Position numbers and translations under genes: made by a program. From NCBI GenBank assembly GCA_023653785.1, contig JAMKCH010072273.1, positions 1-64,000 of the forward strand: DNA of 64,000 nt. The letters run 5' to 3'. Each line of letters opens with the position of its first letter. Within the stretch, counting starts at the first letter, position 1. Origin of the DNA: Ophioderma brevispina (taxonomy: Eukaryota; Echinodermata; Ophiuroidea; Amphilepidida; Ophiodermatidae). The notes under the pieces are model-generated. The model saw only the letters and a list, made by a program, of their open reading frames with translations, was not told the origin of the DNA and did not search any database. Of the stretch, positions 1 to 9,829 are shown one piece after another.

Positions 1-262
1 GTCCTACCAATTTAAGGACAAATACTAGGAGGCCTCCATTAAGCCCCGTGAATCCCCAGATGACGTGAGCCATCACGGTCTTGTGTTTAATCCTCGACGT
101 TGTAAACAAGTGAGATTCCCGTATAATTATAGCAAGTAATCTGCGGACTATCTAGTCTTACTACAAATAACCCCGAAACGTGGCCATAAATGTGGCAATA
201 CTCTTGATCATGTTATATGTCGTCCGGAGGATAATCTTCTTTGCGCTCAGGCTTCCTGCATC

Positions 263-1594
263 GTGTCGCAATTTAGATATGAATCTGACCATCATATGAT
301 CCAATGTAAAATCAATAGGTTAAAACCTCGTCCTGAGAGGAGGATTGTCACTTCTAGGTCATATAAAGATATGTCACTTTTTAAATCCGATCTTGACAAG
401 GCAATTCAATGTAGTCTTTCTACGGATGGTCCTAACAGGCAGGCAGAACTTTATAACAGCTCTATTCGTGGGGTTCTGGATAGTCACTGTCCTGAGAAAA
501 AGCGCTCTCACAAGCTCATCAGAAACCCTAAATGGTATTCGGATGATGTTAGAGATGCACGACGCGAACGCAGGAGGCTTGAGCGCATATGGAGAAAAAC
601 TCACTCTAGTGTTGATCGTGATAATTTTCTTCGTCAAAACATTAAGGTAAACAGATTGATTGATGATCGTAAGACCAGTTATTTTAACGATACCTTAACT
701 AATGCCAGTGCAAAGAATATGTACCGTGTTCTTAACTCACTTTTAAATTCATCTGTTCATAAATTACCAGCATGTACTACAAATTTTGCACTCAGTAATC
801 AATTTGTTCAATACTTCAATGATAAATTGTCAAACATCAGAGTGGAGCTAGATGATATGAGTAAGTCTTATGAGCATGATGTAACAATACATCAAGGTTA
901 TTTTCCAATTGATTCCTCATCTAGCGATGTAACTAGCGCTATGTGCGAGAATTTGGGTAGTGGAGGCAGTGGTAACCATGTTCAAGAGATGAATTGTTTT
1001 TCATCTGTTCAAGAGGAGGAGGTTAGAAAAATCATCTCTGAACTTCCTAACAAAACAAGCTCTCTTGATCCCATCCCAACATGGTTATTGAAACATTGTA
1101 CAGAAACTCTGGTGCCGGTTATCACATCAATTATCAACAACTCTTTTAGGGCCGGCACATTTCCTTTGATTCTTCGCCAAGCTGTTGTCTCTCCATTGAT
1201 TAAGAAGCCTACTTTAAATCCGGATTTATTTAAAAATTACCGTCCTGTGTCGAATCTTCCTACGTTAGGTAAAATCATTGAATACCCAGCAATTTCTCGC
1301 TTTAATAGTCATCTTCAAAATAATAATCTTACAGAAATATTTCAGTCTGCTTATAAGGCTTCTCATAGCACTGAAACAGCTCTTCTTAGAGTGAAAACAG
1401 ATATATTAAATGAACTTGACAATGGTAGAGCAGTTATGCTCGTTCTTTTGGAGGTTTCCTCTGCATTTGACACGATAGATCACACAATTCTCATCGAGCG
1501 AATGCAGAGGGAATTTGGTATCACTGGTTCTGCAAGAGATTGGTGGGCTAGCTACCTCAGTGATCGTAAAAATAGAGTTTTGTATTCTCGGTGA
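263..1594 (+). pseudogene. LINE reverse transcriptase ORF fragment (443 codons)
   Basis: This is the longest open segment of the LINE above. Residues 1-20 continue the endonuclease. Residues 30-220 are the poorly conserved linker, rich in K/R, and include a WYSDDVRDARRERRRLER stretch. Residues about 250-443 are the fingers and early palm of the reverse transcriptase, up to the SDRKNRVLYSR block. The catalytic YADD lies outside this ORF, in another frame. The apparent GTG start is not a real initiation site because the frame is open upstream to about 140. The role, if intact, would be target-primed reverse transcription of the element RNA. Confidence 0.85.
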
Positions 1595-2652
1595 ATATTC
1601 TAATTAACAACATTTACCGCATATTCACAACCTGTAACTGATATCATCAAACGTTTTCAGGTTGCATATCATGTATATGCAGATGATACGCAACTTTATA
1701 TTGGGTTTGACCCTACATCTGAGGAGGCTATGGCTGCTGCTAAACTTAGACTTTCCAACTGCATTGCAGAAATTAGATCATGGATGCTTGTTAATAAGTT
1801 AAAGCTTAAGGACTCTAAGACCGAGTTATTCCTGGTTTCGTCTCCCAGGCATGCAAATGCTATATCTGGCCTCAGTTTAAAAATCGGTGGATCTGTGATA
1901 ACTCCGTCTGTCTCTATAAAAAAAAAATTGGGTATTATGTTTGATAGTCAATTAACTATGAAAGATGCATGTTAGCTGATTATGCAAAAGTGTAAATTTC
2001 CATCTGCGTAATCTTAATAGAATCCGTCGTTATATTGACCGTTCCACTTGTGCACATGCAGTGAGATCATTGATCCTTTCTCGACTGGACTATGGTAATT
2101 CTTTGCTAGCGGGTGTGTCCCTCTCTGATGTGAAACGTCTTCAGAAACTACAAAATCGCGCAGCGCGCTTAATATACCAGGTCGGGAGACTTATAGTGCA
2201 TCCCCGCTTATTCGCGAATTGCATTGGTTACCTGTCCAGCAGAGAATTGAGTTTAAGATCTTGGTGCATGTGTACAATTGTTACCATGGCTTGTCACCAA
2301 TTTACTTGAATAATCTCATTCATAGATATAGTTGTGGCCGTCCTGGGCTTAGATCTACACAGGACAACACTCGTCTTGTCATTCCCAAGACTCGCAAGTC
2401 TTTTGGTCCTAGATTATGGAACAATCTTCCCAAAATATTCGTAATATCCCAAATGTACAGTGTTTTAAGAAGGTTTTAAAAACATACCTTTTCCCTAAGG
2501 ATTAGTATTTTTAAGTAATTTTAATAATTCATTTGTGTTTTATATTGTAACATTTATCATTGTATTATTTATTTTTGTACCTTGCTTAATTTGTATGTTT
2601 CATTGTGTACAGCGCTTTGGTCTTACTTTGGAAAGGCGCTTTATAAATCCGT

Positions 2653-2674
2653 ATTATTATTATTATTATTATTA
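2653..2674 (+). repeat. (ATT)n microsatellite, LINE 3' tail
   Basis: About seven ATT units lie directly after the LINE 3' end. CR1/L2-type LINEs characteristically end in short microsatellites instead of poly(A), so the run marks the 3' boundary of the element. Confidence 0.85.
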
Positions 2675-2675
2675 A

Positions 2676-3643
2676 CGAAAACTAAAGGACGGTATGATGA
2701 TAGGATCAGTACAGTGGAATATGCCTAACTTCACCCCAAATGTTTAAAGGGTTTGCAATCAGCTAATACATGTATAATTGAGCCAAGTACGATTCTCATC
2801 AACATATTCTGGAGAGGAGAATGGTGGACTCTTCAAGCAGAAACCCAGAGGCAAATGGGTTTCCTTGGATTTGGTTTAGTCAAGGATGTGCGGCTGAGGA
2901 CTCGAACATCAATGGGGTCCATTTGGTAGAAAAGGGTACCCATTTCGAAGGATTTTGCTTCGAATATATACACCCATTTTTAAACATTTTTCTGGGGCTT
3001 GCGTTTTGAGGCAGTTTTTGGGAATGTGACCTATGTCTAAGATTTCTCAAGAAAAACTACCCTTGACTAAGGATATCTCATGAAAAACGACCCATGTCTA
3101 AGGATTTCTCATGAAAAAAGTGCCCACTGTCTACGGTGGTACATCGGCGTATACTTATAATATGTAATTAGTGTGAAAGTCCCCCCCCCCCCCCCCTCCA
3201 CCAGAAAGGGACTTGTACTCCCCAGAACCCTCGATAAAAAGTACGAATCCTTTAAAAAGAAGATCTGGAAATTATACTAAGTTTCCCCAAAGTGACGGAA
3301 ACAAGCTCTTCCCTCTCTGTAATGAAGGCCGTCAAGCAACGGTCGTCACCTTGAACATGAATTGCAGTTAGCGTATTTCACATAAAGATCTATGGCTTTG
3401 ATGTCGTACCTAAGATGGAAAATGTGACATAATCTTTTTTTAATTCATTACAAAAATTTAAGTCTTTTCGTAACGTTGGTACTATATATGAAACTCAAGA
3501 ACACTCACAGTATAACAGACATGAATTAAATGTATTCCAAAAGAATTTTAATCGCGATTTTCTTGGAAACGGTATTTCGTGAGATATAATAGTATGTGAT
3601 GCGCGCAACGATTTGTATCTATACTTTTTCATTTTTTTAAAAG
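2676..3643. other. Non-coding spacer/intron with a small tandem repeat and a poly-C run
   Basis: No convincing coding segment is visible. At 3031-3125 there are three imperfect 31-32-bp units, each built as (N)TGTCTAAGGATTTCTCATG followed by AAAAA and a C-rich end. A 16-base C run is at 3181-3196. If gene A starts upstream, this is intron sequence before the Ig exon; the expected exon with the first half of the Ig domain was not found here. Confidence 0.6.
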
Positions 3644-3786
3644 GTTGAAAGATGGGACACCTGTAGGGGTGACCCAAAGGCTTACTCTTACGGGACTACA
3701 AACAGAAGATAGTGGCTCATACCAATGTAATGCAAGCAGCTCAATAGAATCGGTACTTTCAAAGGAGGCAACGTTGACAATAACAG
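3644..3786 (+). CDS. Exon: C-terminal half of an immunoglobulin (I-set-like) domain
   Basis: The acceptor is a T-rich tract ending AAAAG at 3643 and the donor is ACAG|GTAGGA at 3786/3787. Reading begins with one base completing a codon (phase 2 in) and leaves one base (phase 1 out). The translation runs LKDGTPVGV...LTLTGLQTEDSGSYQCNA...EATLTITG. It shows the Ig signature of strands E-F-G: a hydrophobic L.L.GLQ, then D-S-G-x-Y-x-C with the F-strand cysteine that would pair with a B-strand cysteine in a preceding exon, then an alternating hydrophobic G strand. The preceding half exon is absent between the LINE and this exon, so it lies upstream of the window or is lost. The phase-1 end matches the phase-1 start of the F5/8C exon at 6302, which suggests direct splicing of Ig to F5/8C. 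A role as an adhesion or receptor ectodomain is inference. Confidence 0.78.
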
Positions 3787-4730
3787 GTAGGAGATTCAAG
3801 AGTGAACAAAATATTTTGTGTTTTAAATAACTTTTTAGATTATAAGGTGAGGAATGCCAAGGATCATACCATTTTAATGAGGGATGTTAAAAACCAGCAT
3901 CACAGACCGCTTATATAACATCTTTGTAAAAATATGGCCCCATGTACAATGACCAATCGAAAGTTTAACTACATTTATCACATTTTCACCCATATCTCTG
4001 TAACTGAAAATCAAAGATATGCCAAACTACATATTTTTTGATTTCTTGTGATGAGACGAATCATTTGAGATGCTTTTCAACTAGATTGAACCACTTTGTA
4101 CGATTGATTGCTTTTAATCCAAGATGGCCGCCAACCGGACCCCTTGGGACAATATTTAATTTTGTTAACATCAGAAATCTTGAAGAAGATTGCATAGTTG
4201 TGATAAAAATCATGTTAGAATATTGTTTAAGGGGGGGTGCATGGGACCCCAAATAATCTGCTAGACTACCGCAACCCACCTCAAACACGCGGACTGGATC
4301 AAAAATAATTTCGATAAGCTCAGTAGCGTACCAAAGCAGTCGATCCAAAGGGGAAAAATTCGTCAGTCCTCTCGGTGATTTGCTCCAATTAAGTCTGAAC
4401 TTGATATTATAAATTTACATTAATTGTGTCCAAATTTAGGCTGAAATTGGTCGAAATTCCCCGAAGAAGAGAGGTGAAAATACATAGTTTGGCTCATATC
4501 GTCCCGATTTTTCGAGCCAGAGGGAAATTTGCCCTCATCCGCCATCGGTACGCCACTGAGTCCGCTATACAGTGCAATCTGCACTGCAGCATTTCAAATG
4601 GTATGCAATGATTCATCTAAATACAAAATGGTTCATTATTAAGGCAACCCACCCACACACAAATACACATAATTCTGTGTATACCCGCGGTGCAATTTCT
4701 TAAACAACTATTTAAACCTTAAAATGTTAT
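3787..4730 (+). other. Intron of gene A, no recognised content
   Basis: This is AT-rich sequence between the Ig exon donor and the LINE fragment. Short open frames here (for example 4038-4256) have no domain, signal or splice-site support. A G7 run is at about 4231-4237. Confidence 0.55.
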
Positions 4731-4734
4731 CAAT

Positions 4735-5655
4735 ATGCTGGTAGAATGTTACCAAAACACCTGGTTCAAGTCAAATAAACTTTCACTCAACCTCGAAAAA
4801 ACTAATTACATGCTTTTTGGCACTCATATTAAAACAAAAGAACTAACTAACCAACCAATTGAAAATTTCCATTGATGATACAGAAATTAATCAAATCAAT
4901 GCTTTTAGATTTTTGGTCTCACTATTGACTAAAATCTGACCTGGAAAAGTCATATTGAAGAGTTAGGAAAAAATGCTCTTGTGCTATTGGACTTTTATAC
5001 AAAGTAAAACATTTTCTTCCTGAAGCAGCACTTCTAAATCTCTACAACACTCTCTTTCTCTCCCACATTAACTACGGTATCACTGCATGGGGAAGTGCAT
5101 GCAATGTTGAAAAGGAGAAACTGCTTATCATACAAAAGCGTGCATTAAGAGCAGTTAGTAATAGTGAATATAGAAGTGCTTCTAATCCTCTCTTTATCAA
5201 ATATAATCAACTTAAAATTGTAGATTTGTGTGATCTTAATATTGGCACATTTATGTACAAATACTGCAATAACCTGTTGCCGCACGCATTCAACAACATG
5301 TTTACGATGAATGCTAAAAAATCATACATATGCAACAAGACATGCAGCAGATTTTGAATATCCAAATATTAAAATTAAATTTGGTGAAAAATTTATTTGT
5401 TACCTTGGTGTTGAACAGTGGAACAACATACCACCTCATGTTAAAAAAATAAAAAAACATCCATTCTTTTAAATTTCTTATAAAAAGATATATGAAATTA
5501 TGAACAAATTGAAACAGAGTCTGGGACTTGACAGGCATCTTGGCTTATTTGCCAGTACTCTTCCACATCATTATGTATTCCATACAATATTGTATTTTAT
5601 GTGATGCTTATGTATGTACATGTATGTGTGTGCAAAGAAATAAATTATGTTATGA
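4735..5655 (+). mobile_element. Non-LTR retrotransposon 3' fragment in a gene A intron
   Basis: Translation in shifting frames gives a reverse-transcriptase tail. It has a block like WFKSNKLSLNLEKTNYMLF near 4760-4815, LTWKSHIEELG near 4938-4970, then YNTLFLSHINYGITAWG near 5043-5093 and a LLIIQKRALRAV block. These are the region just after the YADD motif and the thumb of CR1/Jockey-like elements. Several stops and frameshifts are present, and neither the catalytic palm nor the endonuclease is seen, so it is a dead 5'-truncated copy. It ends near an AAATAAA at about 5638 just before a MITE. It differs in sequence from the LINE at the window start. Confidence 0.75.
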
Positions 5656-5673
5656 TGTACGTTTTACTATATA

Positions 5674-6272
5674 GTTGGGTCATCTGAGCAATTTCGTGAC
5701 CGTTGAGAGCAGAGTATCATTTCTCAGTGGATTTGTTTTCTACGAAGGTTACTGAACAAATTTAGTGGGGTGCCTTAGTGAAAGTATGGACGGAATCCAG
5801 GAGGGGGTAAATCCATAATACAGGGTTCAAAATGCAAAATGCTCGGATTGCTGTAAAAAAAAGGTAACCAAGGTGTTCGTCTTGTTAAAACGATTAAAAA
5901 AGTATAGTTGGTATTGCCTTCAATTTATGGGAGTACCAAGTACTTTTTTGTAATCCCTGTTGATAGGTTCACAATTTAAGAGTATTTTGAAAGAAATTGA
6001 TGCAATATTAAAGATTTAACCTTTGGTGATGACCTTTGACATTTGACGATTTTTGTCTTATATCTTCGTAACCATGAGTTAGTTGTAAACAGTACAAACT
6101 ATACCTTTTTTTTTCATTCTTGACCCCGTATTATGGATTTATCCTCCTCCTGGATTCTGCCCACACTTTCACGAGGAGCACCTCCGCTAAATTTGTCCAT
6201 CAACCTTCATGGAAGCCAAATCCACTGAGAAATGATACTCTGCTCTCACGGTATTGCTCCAGATGACCCAAC
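5674..6272. mobile_element. MITE family 1, copy 1 (TA target site, long terminal inverted repeats)
   Basis: The left end is TA|GTTGGGTCATCTG and the right end is its reverse complement, CAGATGACCCAAC|TA. The inverted ends continue imperfectly for about 60 bp (a left block containing GAGCAGAGTATCATTTCTCA mirrors one containing TGAGAAATGATACTCTGCTC). The 2-bp TA duplication is that of Tc1/mariner-type transposition. The ~600-bp body has no transposase, so it is non-autonomous. A second copy is at 29649-30296. The right end stops 28 bp upstream of the F5/8C exon acceptor at 6301. Confidence 0.85.
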
Positions 6273-6301
6273 TAATACCTTCTGTATTACTTTTCTGTTA
6301 G

Positions 6302-6389
6302 AATGCAACGTGCCATTAGGAATGAAGGATAGCGGTATTCTTGATGTATCCATCACAGCATCGTCCTATCTAAGACAATTCTATCCGTG
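6302..6389 (+). CDS. Exon: N-terminal part of an F5/8 type C (discoidin) domain
   Basis: The acceptor is TTACTTTTCTGTTAG ending at 6301 and the donor is CCGTG|GTATGT at 6389/6390. It enters in phase 1 and leaves in phase 2. It encodes ECNVPLGMKDSGILDVSITASSY followed by LRQFYPW, the standard opening of an F5/8C domain: first cysteine, PLGM, a G-I-x-D turn, then ITASS. The acceptor phase accepts the Ig exon upstream, and the donor phase fits the exon at 7949, where one base completes the Trp codon. The acceptor tract is unusually close to a MITE end, so the insertion may influence splicing. F5/8C domains bind carbohydrate, phospholipid or matrix outside the cell. Confidence 0.85.
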
Positions 6390-7948
6390 GTATGTGAACA
6401 CGTTAATGAACTTATGGAATATATACAGACTAAATAAGACGCGTTCAGACGGTCACAATGGAAAGTAGTATCGTAAGGATGGTAGGAATAGCAGGTGGTA
6501 AACGTCCTACGTGAGTGGGCTCTTTTAAACCTTTTCTTCTGTGTTCTCCCATACCACCTTACAATGGGCAATCTAAAAATAGAAACGAAGTTTGATTTGA
6601 ATGGAATCATGAAGGAAATTCCCCCCCCCCCGTGTTCTTCCTTATAATCATCTTTGCTAAATTGAGAAAAGTGTATTTGCGGCTAAATTTATTGAATTAA
6701 TTGCAGATCAGCAAAGGAAAACTCAACAAACCTAGGGACCTTCCCCACCTCGGCTACTAAAAAGTCCCACCACAATCCTAATCCTACGTGGCGCTACTGA
6801 ACATTTTACGCCGTCCTTACCCGCCTGCCCGGTGAACACGATTTTAGGCCACGATGCATGCATGCTTCAAGTGTGGACTTTAGCTTTGTATCAGTCAACA
6901 TTTTATAACTTATAAAATAGTCGGTCCTTGACTTACATACTAGTTTTGATAGAATGACGTATTCAACATTTGAATGCTTAGATCGTGGACAGTAAGATGC
7001 ACTTACTCAATTCTTTAAATTGCCCAACATTGGTGACATTGGGACAACAGCGTCCGTATTGCTAACACGGCTCTCTAACCAACTGAGCTAACAAACAGGG
7101 TTTTATAGAATAAGTCCGAAAGGTGCCCATCACTTTTCTAGCGGAAAACATGAGAACGGTACTACGTAATGCACAATGATGTGGCAATTTTAGTTCTCCC
7201 GGTGGGTAGATGATAATAATATTAATCTTTCCCTGGAGCTGTGGGAAATGGACACTAGAGCGCAGAGGCTAGTACTAATGTTGGAGAGTCTAGTGTAAAT
7301 TTCAGTCGCGTAGCATTTTCATCACCGTGGACTCGAGGGAGGGGCTAATCTAAAATGAACTAAAATATTGTTCCTTTAAAAAAAATTATGAAAAAATCAA
7401 GAATAAAAAAAGGTCATGGTTTGGTGCATTATCCCTTCTAATATCAAATGTTCGAAATGTCCTCTACCAAATGTAAAAAACGCAATAGTGATGTGATATG
7501 TACTTCTCTCGTTATTAAGTTTTTCAGAAAAGCATCATTCAGAGCAAAAAATTATGTAAATTTTACGCAACTTGTGCTATTGTTTAAAAACTACAAATGC
7601 AAAAATTTTGTAAAACATATGGTAAAGCCTTTGGACCTTTCTGAACTGATTTTCTATGAAAATAACGAAACACGGTATACTTTTTACGGTTCAGGGATTT
7701 GGGCATTTAATCTGCAGCCCTATAATAATGTGTGCAAATAATCATGGCACAAAATATAGACATGAGGTAGCATTTGCCGAATGTCACTATGGCCGTAAGA
7801 TATGGTAACATGGATGCGCCCATCAATTCCCGTTATCATTTTGTGTCTAATTAGGATAATTATCATTGTAATATCATCACTCTTGAGAATCGTTTGCAAC
7901 ATAAATTATCACTAGTAGAAGTATAAAATTGTATCTAATTATGGGAAG
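6390..7948 (+). other. Intron of gene A
   Basis: Non-coding spacer between F5/8C exons 1 and 2. It holds a C10 run near 6620, a tRNA-like relic on the minus strand (7028-7098) and otherwise unrecognised AT-rich sequence. The open frame 7448-7741 lacks any domain or splice support. Confidence 0.55.
7028..7098 (-). repeat. tRNA-Ala-like relic (probable SINE head)
   Basis: Read on the minus strand, there is a good A box (TTAGCTCAGTTGGTTAGAG) and an anticodon arm CCGTG-TTAGCAA-TACGG with anticodon AGC. The T arm is degenerate: GTTGTCCCAATG is found where GTTCGAATC is expected. An intact tRNA is therefore unlikely. Sequence after the T-arm position (GGGCAATTTAAAG) resembles the body of tRNA-derived SINEs. 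It is most likely a decayed SINE head, less likely a tRNA pseudogene. Confidence 0.5.
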
Positions 7949-8171
7949 GAGACTAGATAATTCCAAGAAGTGGGTCAGTGATTATTCTACAGCACGCCAT
8001 GGATTCAAGTAGATCTTGCGACAGCAAATGAATGTCTATGGCCTCATTACTCAAGGAACTGGAAATGTCACTGGAGCATGGCGTTATTGGGCATTTAAAC
8101 TCAAAGTCCAGATAGGAATGACAGACGATTTGCTGATTTACATCGAGAATGCGGCAGGACAGCCAATGGAA
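7949..8171 (+). CDS. Exon: central part of the F5/8C domain, with two compensating frame breaks
   Basis: The acceptor is GGGAAG ending at 7948 and the donor is ATGGAA|GTATTT. One leading base completes the Trp codon left by the previous exon. The translation is RLDNSKKWVSDYSTARH, then (in a shifted frame from about 7997 to 8030) PWIQVDLATAN, then back in the first frame NVYGLITQGTGN...WRYWAFKLKVQ...ENAAGQPME. These are the core F5/8C blocks (RL...W, WIQVDL, V.GLITQG, FKLKVQ). The original frame would read a stop at about 8010, so one base seems lost near 7995 and one gained near 8029. Either this is a sequence error pair or the copy is damaged. The exon ends in phase 0, matching the next exon. 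The polypyrimidine tract is weak. Confidence 0.8.
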
Positions 8172-8791
8172 GTATTTCTCATAAACTTGAACATGCTTTG
8201 AAAAAGTTTCTCTTGATCACTCCGCGCCCGCGCTCACACCCTCTTCCCAACGCATTGGAAACGCAAATTCAAACGTGCACGCACCAGAGATTTCAAATTA
8301 TGAACTATCTGCCAATGGCATTAAGGAACTAACCAACAATTAAAGACACCAGAATTCAGAAAAAAAAGTATGTGGTTAACAAACGAAAACAATATAGAAA
8401 AAATGTCAATAAGACACAAAATTATCGATTCGCTAAAATTCTGCCCGTTAATGAGATAATAGCTGGGGTCCCTGGGATCCCTCTTAAGACACCAAAGGGG
8501 AGTGTGATTTTAATGTAAATTAGCAAACCCTATTGCAAGAAATATTTTTCTGCTTATATATGTTCATATTTATGAAACAAAATAATAAAATCAGAAAAAA
8601 ATAGACCACTGTGCTGCAAGGAAGCAATTTCATCATCGAGTGACTGCGCGCCATTGCTGTACAAACCTATGGCAAATACATGTCGTAGTTACTACGCCAA
8701 CAAAAAATTTAAGAATGTACAAAATGATATTGTTTGTGTTAAATTATGTAAGTTGGTACTTAAATATCTTAAAATTGAACTTTGACTGCAG
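8172..8791 (+). other. Intron of gene A
   Basis: A 620-bp intron with a GTATTT donor and a TTTGACTGCAG acceptor. No other feature was recognised. Confidence 0.6.
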
Positions 8792-8974
8792 ATTTTTGAC
8801 GGTAATAATGCTGATGGGCCAGACGATCACGTGACCATCGATTTCCCTGCTCTTGTCATCGCCCGCATCATCAGAATAGAACCAACAAGCTGCTATAGGA
8901 ATGATGAAGTGTTTACTTCATGTCATCTGAGGTTTGAAGTTCTTGGGTGTGACCTCTTAATGGTTTGTCCATAA
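8792..8974 (+). CDS. Exon: C-terminal part of the F5/8C domain and the protein end
   Basis: The exon starts after CTTTGACTGCAG at 8791 in phase 0. It encodes IFDGNNADGPDDHVTIDF...ARIIRIEPTSCYRN...CHLRFEVLGCD, then LLMVCP and a TAA at 8972-8974. This is the second half of the discoidin fold: the (V/I)F.GN..D.....DF turn, the A R.IRI.PT strand, and the closing RFE(V/L).GC cysteine that normally pairs with the first cysteine in the 6302 exon. The stop only a few residues after the closing Cys, with overlapping AATAAA signals six bases later, suggests the domain is the C-terminus of gene A. An alternative donor just before the stop (for example ATG|GTTTGT at 8962) could instead link onward to distant exons. 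Confidence 0.85.
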   Translation: MFDGNNADGPDDHVTIDFPALVIARIIRIEPTSCYRNDEVFTSCHLRFEVLGCDLLMVCP

Positions 8975-8980
8975 GGTCTA

Positions 8981-8990
8981 AATAAATAAA
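8981..8990 (+). terminator. Candidate polyadenylation signal of gene A
   Basis: AATAAATAAA contains two overlapping AATAAA hexamers, six bases after the TAA of the F5/8C exon. A GT-rich stretch (TTGTGTGTGTTGTGG) follows near 9061-9075, a little farther than usual for a downstream element. Position and hexamer identity support a 3' end here; AATAAA is also common by chance in AT-rich DNA. Confidence 0.5.
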
Positions 8991-9199
8991 TGGCCGTACC
9001 CCACCGATCGCAAGCAATTGTAGCAGTTACATTTTGTACAAATGCACCGAAACTCCTAAACTTGTGTGTGTTGTGGAATTGGATGAAGAAAATTCAAAAT
9101 ATCTCACGGTTTACGTTTTTCTGTGAGGCCAACTTAATCGCACTAGTGTATTTTAATAAAGGTGAAACAGGTTTCGAAATTTCGTATTTCGAAATATTT

Positions 9200-9420
9200 T
9201 GTGTATTAAAAATAGTCAACTAGAACTAAAGATAGTCACCCAAAATGCCCAATTCCAAAGTTTGAGATGAATCGGATTTTTCGTTTTGATACATTTATGT
9301 ATAGTATAACAGCGCCATAGGATATTGTATATAAAAAAAAAATCCGGATCCGGAATTTCATAACAAAGATGTGATTTTCTATATGAAGGACTTCGATTTG
9401 AGCTTAGCTCTTTCACACAG
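9200..9420 (-). repeat. Dispersed repeat, inverted relative to 49785-49995
   Basis: The stretch containing AACTAGAACTAAAGATAGTCACC, the TGAGATGAATCGGATTTTTC segment, a TCCGGATCCGGAATTT core and GTGATTTTCTATATGAAGGA matches in reverse complement the segment at 49785-49995. The element type is not recognised. A shorter relative may occur at 30560-30620. Confidence 0.65.
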
Positions 9421-9433
9421 TGTTTAGTATATA

Positions 9434-9801
9434 CACACACTGGCCAAAAGTATTGCAACATTCAGAAAACGAAATTCATAATCACCAATTGATTTCATAT
9501 TATACCATTGATTCTTGACCACTCAATACGTATTTAAATTCCAAAGTTGTGTTTTTCATACATATATTATTCCCCAAAATCCAAGAGAGTGAAAAAACGT
9601 TTGATTTGATTGTCACGTTCCCTAAATATGGCGGATAAAAGGAACAGCAAACGATAACTTGTCAATTGCACTCCAGAAGGAATACAGACACAGACACAAA
9701 AGATATGGCTTCAAAACAGCCACTTAATGGATTGTACGGGTTCATTAGGGTGAATATAAATTGCTTTTTCTGCATGTTGCAATACTTTTGGCCAGTGTGT
9801 G
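9434..9801. mobile_element. MITE family 2 (Tc1/mariner-like ends)
   Basis: The left end TA|CACACACTGGCCAAAAGTATTGC... and the right end GCAATACTTTTGGCCAGTGTGTG|TA are perfect inverted repeats of about 28 bp flanked by TA. The CACTGGCCAAAAGT core is of the Tc1-like type. The 368-bp interior has no transposase, so mobilisation would need one supplied elsewhere. Confidence 0.88.
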
Positions 9802-9829
9802 TAGATAAGCATGTTTTTGATCCATTAAT

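Larger units (their letters stand above)
140..2675 (+). mobile_element. Degenerate CR1/L2-like non-LTR retrotransposon (LINE), 3' part
   Basis: Decayed copy of a LINE second ORF. Open reading from about 140 carries the tail of the apurinic-type endonuclease (a GNTLDHVI block near 194-217 and an SDHH block near 287-298). This joins without a stop to reverse transcriptase from about 263 to 1594. RT blocks visible are NYRPVSNLPTLGKIIE, a block equivalent to QSAYKASHSTETALL, and SSAFDTIDH carrying the first catalytic aspartate. The frame then breaks, and the usual GVPQGSVLGP-type block is missing between about 1595 and 1665, an internal deletion. YADDTQLY, holding the catalytic Asp pair, follows at about 1675-1700. 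Two more frames carry the thumb and C-terminal tail to about 2480. The end TTTATAAATCC(ATT)n is typical of CR1/L2-type 3' tails. It cannot encode an active enzyme. The clade assignment is by motif style only. Confidence 0.9.

Noticed and set aside
2821..3009. 62-codon open frame starting MVDSSSRNPEANGFPWIWF
   Set aside because: No domain, no splice sites in phase, and it sits among short tandem repeats.
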